Shown here one piece after another: positions 1-7,528 of a stretch of DNA of 64,000 nt. Each line of letters opens with the position of its first letter. The first letter of the stretch is position 1. The position numbers and the translations under genes are program-made. The notes beneath the pieces were generated by a model. It had not been told where the DNA came from. It was given only the letters and a program-made list of their open reading frames with translations, and made no database searches. The stretch is taken from NCBI GenBank assembly GCA_964342695.1, contig CAYFFV010000009.1:1-64000 (forward strand), read 5' to 3'. The stretch is from CAYFFV01 sp964342695. GTDB lineage: Bacteria; Acidobacteriota; Vicinamibacteria; Vicinamibacterales; UBA8438.

Positions 1-53
1 TCCCCGCTAACGGTTTTCAAGACCGCCGCCTTCAACCGCTCGGCCATCCCTCC
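1..53 (-). tRNA. tRNA-Ser(UGA), 3' part cut off by the window start
   Basis: Read on the minus strand from position 53, the sequence gives a 7-base acceptor strand GGAGGGA, a D-arm beginning GCCGAGCGG, and an anticodon stem-loop CGGT-CTTGAAA-ACCG. The anticodon UGA lies at plus-strand positions 19-17, which specifies serine (UCA and, by wobble, other UCN codons). The sequence then enters what should be the long variable arm of a class II tRNA and leaves the window, so the T-arm and 3' end are not visible. It lies 27 bases downstream of serS on the same strand. The start at 53 is set by the acceptor stem, whose 3' partner cannot be checked here. Confidence 0.93.
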
Positions 54-80
54 GGTAATGCTTATCGACTAACGTCAGTT

Positions 81-1367
81 TCAGTTGGGTTCAATAATTT
101 CCTGATCGTTCATATATGGTTGCAATGCGTCAGGAATTAATACTGAACCATCTTTTTGCTGATAATTCTCAAGGACTGCAATCAAAGCCCGCCCAACCGC
201 AACTCCAGATCCATTTAGTGTATGTACAAATTCTGACTTTCCTTTTCCTTCCCGACGAAAACGAATATTTGCGCGTCTAGCTTGGAAGCTCTCTGTATTA
301 CTGCATGAGGAAATCTCTCTATACGCCTTTTGGCTCGGAAGCCATACTTCGATATCGTACGTCTTCGCTGCAGCAAAACCCATATCTCCTGTACACAAGA
401 GTACGGTTCGATACGGTAAACCAAGACGTTTTAAGACCTCTTCTGCATGATGCGTTAACTCTTCATGAAGTGCATACGAGTTCTCCGGATCTGAATAAGC
501 CACCATTTCAACTTTGTCGAACTGATGCTGGCGAATAAGACCTCTCACATCTTTACCGTACGAGCCAGCCTCACTACGAAAGCAAGGTGTGTACGCCGTA
601 TACCGAATCGGTAGTTTCCGGCCGTCCAGTATCTCATTGCTATGAAGATTACAGAGAGGTACTTCAGCTGTTGGAATCAGGTACAGATCCCAATCTCCAC
701 TAATCTTAAAAAGATCGTCCTCAAATTTCGGTAGGTTTCCCGTTCCGACTAATGACCCTGCATTCACAAGAAACGGTGGTTCTACCTCCACATAGTTGTG
801 ATCTTTGGTATGCAAATCAAGCATGAAAGCAATAAGAGCCCTCGATAACTTCGCTCCCGCACCAACAAGCACAGAAAATCTTGCTCCAGCTATCTTCGCC
901 GCGCGTTCAAAATCGAGAATCCCAAGAGCCGCACCAAGATCCCAGTGAGGCTTAGGATCGAAATTCAGGCTGGGCGCGTCTCCATGTCTTCTCACTTCTG
1001 GATTGTCCTGAGCCGACCGGCCAATTGGAACACTCTCATGCGGAAGGTTGGGCAAGGTTAGAAAGAGGGTTTGCCGGTCTGTTTCCACTTTCTCAAGTTG
1101 CTCTTCCCAATCTTTAATTTGACCGGCGTATTGCTCTCCTGATTGCACGAGTGTGTCTATAGACAATCCCTTACTTTTTGCCTGAGCAATACGAGCACCC
1201 AAAGCTTTTCGATCGCGTCGAGCCTGCTCCAATCCAGGCAAAATCATCCGGCGCTCGGAATCCAATTTACCCAGCTCCTTAATGGTCGCACTAAGGTCCT
1301 CTCCCCGGCTTTCAAGCCGCCTACGGACAGTTTCAACGTGATCGCGGATCAGTAATGGGTCGAGCAT
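81..1367 (-). CDS. serS: Seryl-tRNA synthetase
   Basis: This cytoplasmic class II synthetase charges tRNA-Ser with serine, and tRNA-Sec where present. The 428 residues match the usual bacterial SerRS length. The N-terminal part (about residues 1-110) is the charged helical arm that recognises the long variable arm of tRNA-Ser. The catalytic core carries motif 2 (FRSEAGSYGKDVRGLIRQHQ) with its ATP-binding arginine, and motif 3 near the C terminus (GSGVAVGRALIAVLENYQ). The gene is divergent from galU, with about 65 bases between the starts that must hold both promoters. A tRNA-Ser gene follows immediately on the same strand, so enzyme and substrate tRNA may share a transcript. Confidence 0.97.
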   Translation of the reverse strand: MLDPLLIRDHVETVRRRLESRGEDLSATIKELGKLDSERRMILPGLEQARRDRKALGARIAQAKSKGLSIDTLVQSGEQYAGQIKDWEEQLEKVETDRQTLFLTLPNLPHESVPIGRSAQDNPEVRRHGDAPSLNFDPKPHWDLGAALGILDFERAAKIAGARFSVLVGAGAKLSRALIAFMLDLHTKDHNYVEVEPPFLVNAGSLVGTGNLPKFEDDLFKISGDWDLYLIPTAEVPLCNLHSNEILDGRKLPIRYTAYTPCFRSEAGSYGKDVRGLIRQHQFDKVEMVAYSDPENSYALHEELTHHAEEVLKRLGLPYRTVLLCTGDMGFAAAKTYDIEVWLPSQKAYREISSCSNTESFQARRANIRFRREGKGKSEFVHTLNGSGVAVGRALIAVLENYQQKDGSVLIPDALQPYMNDQEIIEPN

Positions 1368-1432
1368 CTTTTTATCCCTGATAGTTTCTCGTACTTCATT
1401 CTAATCTAGTCCTACTATACGATCGTCCTAAT

Positions 1433-2299
1433 ATGTCGAATCCTTTAGGCTCTGTGGTGTTTCCCGCTGCTGGTTTGGGTACAAGAATATTACCTGCGAC
1501 CAAGGCTTTTCCAAAAGAGCTGCTTCCGCTAGTGGACCGCCCCATTATTCAATACGGTGTTGAAGAAGCTGTCCAATCTGGTGTGAAACACGTGGTCCTT
1601 GTGACCAGCCCAGAAAACCACATGACTCCTGCACACTTTTCACCTGATCCAAATCTTGAGGCATTCTTAGAACAGCGCAAGAAACTTGACGCCCTAGACG
1701 CGGTCCGCAACCTATCAAACATGGCAGATATTTGCACTGTCCATCAGAAACATCCCCTTGGTCTGGGACACGCTATTCTTACCACCAAGAAACTCGTGCG
1801 AACCGAAGCTTTTGGCGTCGTTCTTCCTGATGATGTTATTGATGCTAGTCCCCCAGCGCTTCAGCAAATGATTGACGTATTTAAAGAGGTCAACGGTCCA
1901 GTGTTACTTGTAGAAAAAGTTGCTCCTGAGGCGGTCGACCGTTATGGCATTGTAGACGCGACGCCAATTGGGGAAAATATATTTCAAGTACACAATCTCG
2001 TAGAAAAACCATCCTTAGAAGCTGCGCCTTCTAATCTAGCCATTGTTGGGCGATACATACTGACATCGGACATCTTCTCCGCACTAGAACGAACGGGCAC
2101 GGGCGCGGGAGGCGAAATTCAGTTAACCGACGCAATCAGAATTCTTCTTCAAGAACGGCCGATCTACGCATGCCTTATTAACGGCACACGACATGACGTC
2201 GGCAACCGAGTGGGTTACCTTGAAGCCTCCCTGCACTTTGCGTTGAAAGATCCTGATCTTGAACCCATACTGCGAAAATTTATCCGCATGCACACTTAA
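1433..2299 (+). CDS. galU: UTP--glucose-1-phosphate uridylyltransferase
   Basis: The enzyme makes UDP-glucose from UTP and glucose-1-phosphate for polysaccharide and envelope synthesis. The N terminus has the nucleotidyltransferase signature GLGTRILPATKAFPKELLPL (about residues 14-33), followed by the GalU-typical VDRPIIQYGVEEA and later LVEKPS. The length of 288 residues is typical of bacterial GalU. Its ATG at 1433 begins the signature region at the expected distance. The gene ends 36 bases from the convergent fmdB-type gene, and no hairpin terminator is visible between them. GlmU and GlmS downstream supply related sugar nucleotides, so the region is rich in wall-precursor functions, although galU is not obviously in their operon. 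Confidence 0.95.
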   Translation: MSNPLGSVVFPAAGLGTRILPATKAFPKELLPLVDRPIIQYGVEEAVQSGVKHVVLVTSPENHMTPAHFSPDPNLEAFLEQRKKLDALDAVRNLSNMADICTVHQKHPLGLGHAILTTKKLVRTEAFGVVLPDDVIDASPPALQQMIDVFKEVNGPVLLVEKVAPEAVDRYGIVDATPIGENIFQVHNLVEKPSLEAAPSNLAIVGRYILTSDIFSALERTGTGAGGEIQLTDAIRILLQERPIYACLINGTRHDVGNRVGYLEASLHFALKDPDLEPILRKFIRMHT

Positions 2300-2335
2300 C
2301 ACGGCTATTCCACATAGAACGTAGGCTTTTTAAAA

Positions 2336-2656
2336 TTATTTCGAGCTAGGAGAAGATTTTTGCTTCTCTTTAGTGGTTGATTTAGATTTCGAGTCTGTCT
2401 TTTCTGTCTTCTTGGGAGTCTCCGTTTTCTTCGTGTCGCTCTTTTCGGACTCTGCGGCGCCTTGTCCGCCACTCGGTTTTCTCGCGTAATCCGTAATATA
2501 CCAACCAGACCCTTTAAATTGTATTGCCGGGGAGGAAAGCAGTTTCTTGACTGGTCCGCCACAGGAAGGACAACGCTTTACTAATGCATCGGAAAATTTT
2601 TGGATTTGTTCAAATCTATGAGAACACTCGTCACACTCATATTCATATAGCGGCAT
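2336..2656 (-). CDS. FmdB-family zinc-ribbon protein with lysine/serine-rich tail
   Basis: This small protein of 106 residues starts MPLYEYECDEC and has two CxxC pairs (CDEC near residue 8, CPSC near residue 34), the FmdB/CxxC_CXXC_SSSS regulatory zinc ribbon. The fold is followed by the family's SSPAIQFKGSGWYITDY segment. The last 45 or so residues are low-complexity Lys, Ser, Thr and Glu. This tail is common in the family and is probably disordered. The function of most members is unknown. The name comes from a putative regulator of formamidase, and that role should not be transferred here. It starts 10 bases after the DUF885 gene on the same strand and is likely co-transcribed with it. Confidence 0.88.
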   Translation of the reverse strand: MPLYEYECDECSHRFEQIQKFSDALVKRCPSCGGPVKKLLSSPAIQFKGSGWYITDYARKPSGGQGAAESEKSDTKKTETPKKTEKTDSKSKSTTKEKQKSSPSSK

Positions 2657-2666
2657 AACTTATTCC

Positions 2667-4334
2667 TTATTCTATGAGTGTTCCTACATCACCCAACATC
2701 AGTTCTCGGTGCAACCAGAACGGCAGAACTCCCTGGGATAAGAATTGGTTATGAAAAGCTCCAAGGGAAAACTTTTCACCCATCTTGCTTTTATAATCGG
2801 TTCTAAGTTTATTAAGCATATGCTTGCCTATGGAATACATAACATAACTCGCGTCAAACGTACCTCGTTCAGCTTCTTGCCTCGCAGTGCCTTCTTCAAG
2901 AAAAGCCTCTTCTTGAAAAAATCGTACACCTTGTTCCACTGATAGATCCTCTGTGTGTAAACGAATACCTACTACTGTGCGCGCCAGCCGAAGAAGCGAC
3001 TCGGACAACTGTCCCAACCTAATTTCTTTGTTACCCCGTTCAAAACCTTCCTCTAGCATCATCTGCTCACAATAATGCGCCCACCCTTCCGTCACTGAAA
3101 CAGGAGCAAACAAGTTCGATTTTCTAAGAGGGTTCTCTAATAGCCGCAAATGTTCAGCATGAAGAAAATGTCCTGGAAACACTTCATGCATAGAAATCGA
3201 CCACAAAGACGCTTCGTTAAGATCCCGTAAATGTTGTTCCTGTTTGTCAGCCGCCCAAGACGGATCAACATTCGTCACGTAGTAATAAGCCGGTAGCGAT
3301 TTAGATTCAAACGGTCCAGCAGACCAAAGACTGGCAAAAGTCCATCGGTAAAAGTCGGGAGTAGGTGCTACAATCGGGAAAGGATGCTCCGGCACTTTCA
3401 TGAGGCGTTTTCGGCGAATGAAAGTTAAAAGGGCGTTCAGTTGACCTTCGGCCACAGCCAATAATTCGTCCGCACTGGGGTGTCGGCCCTTGAGCGTCTC
3501 CCAAGCACCTGTCGCTCCTCCTGCTAGTTCTGAAGCAACCGACCGGAACTCATCTTTTTTTTCCTGTAATTCGCCAGATGCGATCTCTAACAACTGTTGC
3601 GCTGAAATTGCTATGCCTTCCTCCAGCTGTAGTTTGGTCGAAAATCTATCAGCACCCAATCGGAACGAAGCGCGGCTCCGAGGCGCGACAGTGTCCCGTA
3701 AATGCACTAAATAATTCCGTAGAGCATTACTGGCTAACGTGGAAGCATCGGCAAGATCCCCGAGTATATGCATGTCATCAAGATTGCGAAACACTTTTGG
3801 AAGATCGCGCTCTACGAAAAGCAAGACTCCTTCAAACGATTCCAGTCCAACCCGCACAAAGAGACCAGGCGGATCAGAAATGTTTTCCTGTGCTGCGTCG
3901 AGAAAACGTGGCACTTGTCGCAATTTTGAAACGAGGCGGCGCGCACGTTCAGAGACAGGGGCATAGTTAAACAGAACCTGACTAGAGAGACTGGTGGCGA
4001 GCGTTTCCGCGTAATGCAGGGGGTTAGATTGCCATGGGCGAATTTGCTCAAGTTGAAATAAACGCGCACGGATACTATCTGCAAGTACTTTTCGTTCTCG
4101 CTTTTCCCCACTGGTTAGCGTAGAAGCATGGATGCCTTCCAACCTTCTCGACCAACCACCGAGTTCACGTATCTGCGCCTCAATAGCTTCTTTGCTAGGA
4201 TCCTCAAGTAAATCGTCGTACTCGTGAATGCCATCTAATCCTGCAATCGTCGGATTCGTCTCGTGTAGATACGAAACGTATTCATCCAAAAGTTGGGCTA
4301 GTGGCTCTGCCGAGTGTGTCGATGATAACCTCAT
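2667..4334 (-). CDS. DUF885-family putative metallopeptidase
   Basis: The 555-residue protein belongs to the DUF885 family, predicted zinc metallopeptidases. The diagnostic site is MHEVFPGHFLHAEH, an HExxPGH arrangement in which the two His and the Glu would bind zinc and act in catalysis. It is followed by TEGWAHYCEQMM, which supplies the third conserved acidic ligand. The N-terminal 300 residues are mostly helical. No signal peptide is visible, so a cytoplasmic location is likely. The substrate is unknown. The gene is divergent from rsmI (57-base gap) and probably heads a two-gene unit with the fmdB-type gene. Confidence 0.85.
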   Translation of the reverse strand: MRLSSTHSAEPLAQLLDEYVSYLHETNPTIAGLDGIHEYDDLLEDPSKEAIEAQIRELGGWSRRLEGIHASTLTSGEKRERKVLADSIRARLFQLEQIRPWQSNPLHYAETLATSLSSQVLFNYAPVSERARRLVSKLRQVPRFLDAAQENISDPPGLFVRVGLESFEGVLLFVERDLPKVFRNLDDMHILGDLADASTLASNALRNYLVHLRDTVAPRSRASFRLGADRFSTKLQLEEGIAISAQQLLEIASGELQEKKDEFRSVASELAGGATGAWETLKGRHPSADELLAVAEGQLNALLTFIRRKRLMKVPEHPFPIVAPTPDFYRWTFASLWSAGPFESKSLPAYYYVTNVDPSWAADKQEQHLRDLNEASLWSISMHEVFPGHFLHAEHLRLLENPLRKSNLFAPVSVTEGWAHYCEQMMLEEGFERGNKEIRLGQLSESLLRLARTVVGIRLHTEDLSVEQGVRFFQEEAFLEEGTARQEAERGTFDASYVMYSIGKHMLNKLRTDYKSKMGEKFSLGAFHNQFLSQGVLPFWLHRELMLGDVGTLIE

Positions 4335-4391
4335 AACGTTAATCTCTTAGAATGGTACAATAACTGACCGTTCCATTTTTCCAGCAGACTC

Positions 4392-5303
4392 GTGGTGCCT
4401 AATTCCAGTCAATCAAAATCTCGTAATCCGCGCACCAAAACAGCCCCCGCTGAAGAGGGAACTCTTTACGTAATTGCCACCCCAATTGGTAACCTAGAAG
4501 ATATAACCCTCCGGGCGCTTCGTATTTTAAAGGAAGTTCGTCTCATTGCTGCGGAAGATACCCGCCGAACGGCAAAACTCCTTGCACATTATGCCATTCC
4601 CACTCCTCTCACCAGCTTCCACAAGCATAACGAACTCAAAAAGTCTGCCAGCTTACTGCGTCGCCTTAAAAATGGCGATTCTCTCGCCCTAGTCTCTGAC
4701 GCCGGCACGCCTCTTCTCTCAGATCCAGGAGAAAAATTAGTCGTTGACGTTCTCTCCGCAGGCCTCTCTGTTCAAACCATTCCAGGCGCCAGCGCCATTA
4801 CTGCAGCCTTATCTGTGTCCGGCATTAACACCTCCTCCTTCGTCTTCCTAGGATTTCCACCAAATAGGTCAAATAATAGAGAAAAATGGTTTTATTCCCT
4901 CATAGAAGAAAAAAGAACCCTGATAATTTTTGAAGCACCCCACAGAGTTCGAGCAACACTTAAGTGTGTCCATAAATTATTTGGAAATAGGCCAGTTTCT
5001 CTCTGCAGAGAAATGACAAAGAAACACGAGGATTTGGTCACTGGACCTATTAATAGAATTATTCGTGACCTTAAAGAACCTAAGGGCGAATATACAGTCG
5101 TAATAGGTGGAAATACCGATCCCATAAAACCCAAAGATATTCAGGAAGCAAAAGAAATAATGCAAGAATTCTGTTATTTGACCAAAGATGGGCTGACTTC
5201 TCGCCGATCTGCCATCAAAATCCTTGCAGACCGCTATTCAGTCAGAAGCAAAGAGATTTACAATCTCATAGAAAAAGAAAAGGGATTAGGTCATAACACA
5301 TAA
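4392..5303 (+). CDS. rsmI: 16S rRNA (cytidine1402-2'-O)-methyltransferase
   Basis: RsmI methylates the 2'-O of C1402 in the decoding centre of 16S rRNA, using SAM. The tetrapyrrole-methylase fold is clear: VIATPIGNLEDITLRALR near the N terminus, AAEDTRRTAKLL, then LVSDAGTPLLSDPG and IPGASAITAALSVSG. The length of 303 residues fits the family. The start is a GTG at 4392, with a second GTG one codon on at 4395. The last third of the gene (from about 4860) is visibly richer in A and T than the first part. The gene precedes the TPR-like gene by about 107 bases if that gene starts at 5411. Confidence 0.95.
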   Translation: MVPNSSQSKSRNPRTKTAPAEEGTLYVIATPIGNLEDITLRALRILKEVRLIAAEDTRRTAKLLAHYAIPTPLTSFHKHNELKKSASLLRRLKNGDSLALVSDAGTPLLSDPGEKLVVDVLSAGLSVQTIPGASAITAALSVSGINTSSFVFLGFPPNRSNNREKWFYSLIEEKRTLIIFEAPHRVRATLKCVHKLFGNRPVSLCREMTKKHEDLVTGPINRIIRDLKEPKGEYTVVIGGNTDPIKPKDIQEAKEIMQEFCYLTKDGLTSRRSAIKILADRYSVRSKEIYNLIEKEKGLGHNT

Positions 5304-5410
5304 ACAGATTGGTTACGGAACGCTTGACCAGATGGCCCCGTTTTGTTAGATTGTGTGGCCTTTCACGCGCGGCGTGTCTTAAATTTATTAACACAGCGGT
5401 CACAAAAATA

Positions 5411-6082
5411 ATGGCAAAAAGACAAGCAACTACCAAGAGCACGACCAATAAGGCCTCTCGCAAGCCAAGAAAAGCATCGGCGGCTCAAAAGAGCCAAGTA
5501 AAATCGGTCGTTGAAGCGCGTAAGAAACGCTATCAGAACGCCCTTCGTGTCTATCAAGAAGGGTTAGAAAGTTTGCAATCTCAAAAGTACAAGGCTGCAA
5601 GGACAAGTTTTGAAGACCTAATTAATGACTACGCTGACGAACGAGAGCTCGTTGAACGCGCTCTACTGTATCTTCGGGTCTGCGAGCGGGAACTCCGCCC
5701 CTCCCAGACAGTAGAAACCTTTGAACATCGACTCCTAGCGGCCACGATGGCACTAAATGCTGGGCGACCGGAGGAAGCCCTTGAACACCTTCATGAGGCT
5801 CGCACACAGCAGGCGGACAGCGACAAAGTAGAATACCTGTTGAGCTTGGCAGCAGCCGCTCAAGAGGATCATCAAACTGCGGTGGCACATCTTCTTCGAG
5901 CAATTGAATTAAATCCGGACAACCGTTTTCCAGCTCGATCAGAACAAGGTTTTGATTTCATACGAGAAGATGAAGGCATCGTTGAGGCCCTTGAGATTCC
6001 ACAGGATCCAGATGCAGAAGAAACACAGGATCCAGATGCAGAAGAAACACAGGATCCGAATTTACACGAAACAATGGAGTAG
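5411..6082 (+). CDS. TPR-like repeat protein with acidic C-terminal tail
   Basis: The reading frame is open from 5309, but the ATG at 5411 gives a more natural N terminus (MAKRQATTKS). The protein then has 223 residues. Residues 1-45 are rich in Lys, Ala and Thr and probably disordered. About residues 45-175 are helical with TPR-like spacing, for example AARTSFEDLINDYADERELV and AVAHLLRAIELNPDN. The tail contains tandem copies of QDPDAEET and is strongly acidic. No enzyme motif is present. The family suggests a protein-binding scaffold; partners are unknown. It sits 18 bases upstream of glmU and may be transcribed with it. Confidence 0.75.
   Translation: MAKRQATTKSTTNKASRKPRKASAAQKSQVKSVVEARKKRYQNALRVYQEGLESLQSQKYKAARTSFEDLINDYADERELVERALLYLRVCERELRPSQTVETFEHRLLAATMALNAGRPEEALEHLHEARTQQADSDKVEYLLSLAAAAQEDHQTAVAHLLRAIELNPDNRFPARSEQGFDFIREDEGIVEALEIPQDPDAEETQDPDAEETQDPNLHETME
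6002..6057 (+). repeat. 24-base tandem repeat inside the TPR-like gene
   Basis: Two identical 24-base units occupy 6002-6025 and 6026-6049. Each begins CAGGATCC and ends GAAACA. A third, partial unit (CAGGATCC) begins at 6050. The units keep the frame and encode QDPDAEET twice, then QDPN. The copies are identical at the DNA level, so the duplication is recent or kept uniform, and copy number may vary between strains. Confidence 0.9.
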
Positions 6083-6100
6083 TTTGCTCCTTATAACCTT

Positions 6101-7489
6101 ATGGGTACCCGCCATGTAATTGTGCTGGCGGCCGGGAAGGGCACGCGTATGGGTTCCCACCGGCCAAAGGTATTACATCGTCTCTCTGGGCAAACATTAA
6201 TCACTCATGTACTCCGCGCGGCGAGAACCTTGGATCCCAAATCCATCACAGTCATTGTTGGCCATCAAGCAGACAGGGTTCGAAAAAGCTTAGCAACACA
6301 CCACGATCTGCAATTCGTCCACCAGGAAGCACAACTTGGCACTGGTCATGCCCTCCTACAGGCAGAATCCATGTTTTCTGGTATGACAGGAAATCTTATT
6401 GTGCTCTCTGGAGATGTCCCACGAATAAGCAGGAAAACGCTTCGCTCCTTGACTAGTGCGCACGAAAATTCACATGCGGTCGCCACCGTGCTGACGGCGA
6501 AGCTTAGTCAACCATTTGGGTATGGGCGCATTGTTCGACACAACGGTACATTTGTCGCAACCGTGGAAGAAAGCGATGCCACACCAGCACAAAGAGCGAT
6601 TCATGAAATTAATACCGGTATTTACGTCTTTCAATTAGGAGCTTTGTTTCCCGCGCTGCACCAAATACCTAAAATGGGGCCTAAGCACGAGCTCTATTTA
6701 CCTGCATTGCTTTCAAAATATCATCAGAGCGGTCTTAAAGTGGAGACCGTTTCCACTGAAGATTCGAATGAAATTCGAGGTATTAACAGCCAAAATGAAT
6801 TGGCGGAAGTAGGCATCATGATCAGAAATAGCAAGAACGAAGAACTCATGGCAGCCGGGGTGACGATAGAAGACCCGCCAACAACCTACATTGGAGTTGA
6901 TGTGTCGGTTGGGGCAGACACCGTCATACATCCCGGTGTGACTTTAGAAGGAAAGACCTCCATCGGGGCTCGATGTGAACTACATTCCGGAATTAGAATC
7001 GTGGACTCGGTTGTCGGTGACGACGTCACTATTAATAACTTTTGTGTGATTAGAGATGCTCAGATTGAACGGGGTGGGCAGATCGGCCCGTTCGCTCATC
7101 TTCGCCCCGGTTCCACCGTAGGCGATGCCGCCCGTGTAGGAAATTTTGTGGAACTTAAAAAAACCTCGCTTGGTTCTGGCTCCAAGGTGAACCACTTGAC
7201 CTACCTCGGGGACACGAATGTTGGTGAAGGTGTGAATATCGGAGCTGGCACTATTACATGTAACTACGATGGACAAAGTAAGCATGAAACAACAATTGAA
7301 AATGATGTCTTTGTTGGAAGTGGTACACAATTAGTAGCGCCAGTAACGGTAGGTCATGAAGCCTATATCGCAGCCGGTTCATGCATTACAGACGATGTAC
7401 CGTCAGGTTCTCTCGCAATTAGCCGTGGGCAACAAAAAAACAAGAAAGGCTGGGCAACAAAAAAGAAGTCCGGCAATCATGACGATTGA
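6101..7489 (+). CDS. glmU: Bifunctional UDP-GlcNAc pyrophosphorylase / glucosamine-1-phosphate acetyltransferase
   Basis: GlmU acetylates glucosamine-1-phosphate with acetyl-CoA and then couples it to UTP to make UDP-GlcNAc for peptidoglycan and lipid A. The N-terminal uridyltransferase domain starts with VLAAGKGTRMGSHRPKVLH (about residues 8-26). The second half is a left-handed beta-helix of hexapeptide repeats, with the conserved GPFAHLRPGSTVGD and the acetyltransferase segment ITCNYDGQSKHETTI. The 462 residues are the full expected length. The C terminus is a basic tail (KKKSGNHDD). glmS follows after 39 bases, so the two successive steps of the pathway are adjacent and likely co-transcribed. 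Confidence 0.97.
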   Translation: MGTRHVIVLAAGKGTRMGSHRPKVLHRLSGQTLITHVLRAARTLDPKSITVIVGHQADRVRKSLATHHDLQFVHQEAQLGTGHALLQAESMFSGMTGNLIVLSGDVPRISRKTLRSLTSAHENSHAVATVLTAKLSQPFGYGRIVRHNGTFVATVEESDATPAQRAIHEINTGIYVFQLGALFPALHQIPKMGPKHELYLPALLSKYHQSGLKVETVSTEDSNEIRGINSQNELAEVGIMIRNSKNEELMAAGVTIEDPPTTYIGVDVSVGADTVIHPGVTLEGKTSIGARCELHSGIRIVDSVVGDDVTINNFCVIRDAQIERGGQIGPFAHLRPGSTVGDAARVGNFVELKKTSLGSGSKVNHLTYLGDTNVGEGVNIGAGTITCNYDGQSKHETTIENDVFVGSGTQLVAPVTVGHEAYIAAGSCITDDVPSGSLAISRGQQKNKKGWATKKKSGNHDD

Positions 7490-7528
7490 TGACACAGCAG
7501 TTTATGCTTAACTGAAGAAAGAAACATC

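Noticed and set aside
2305..2562. Overlapping minus-strand frame in the fmdB-type gene
   Set aside because: Basic, repetitive product, a shadow of the Lys-rich tail coding sequence.
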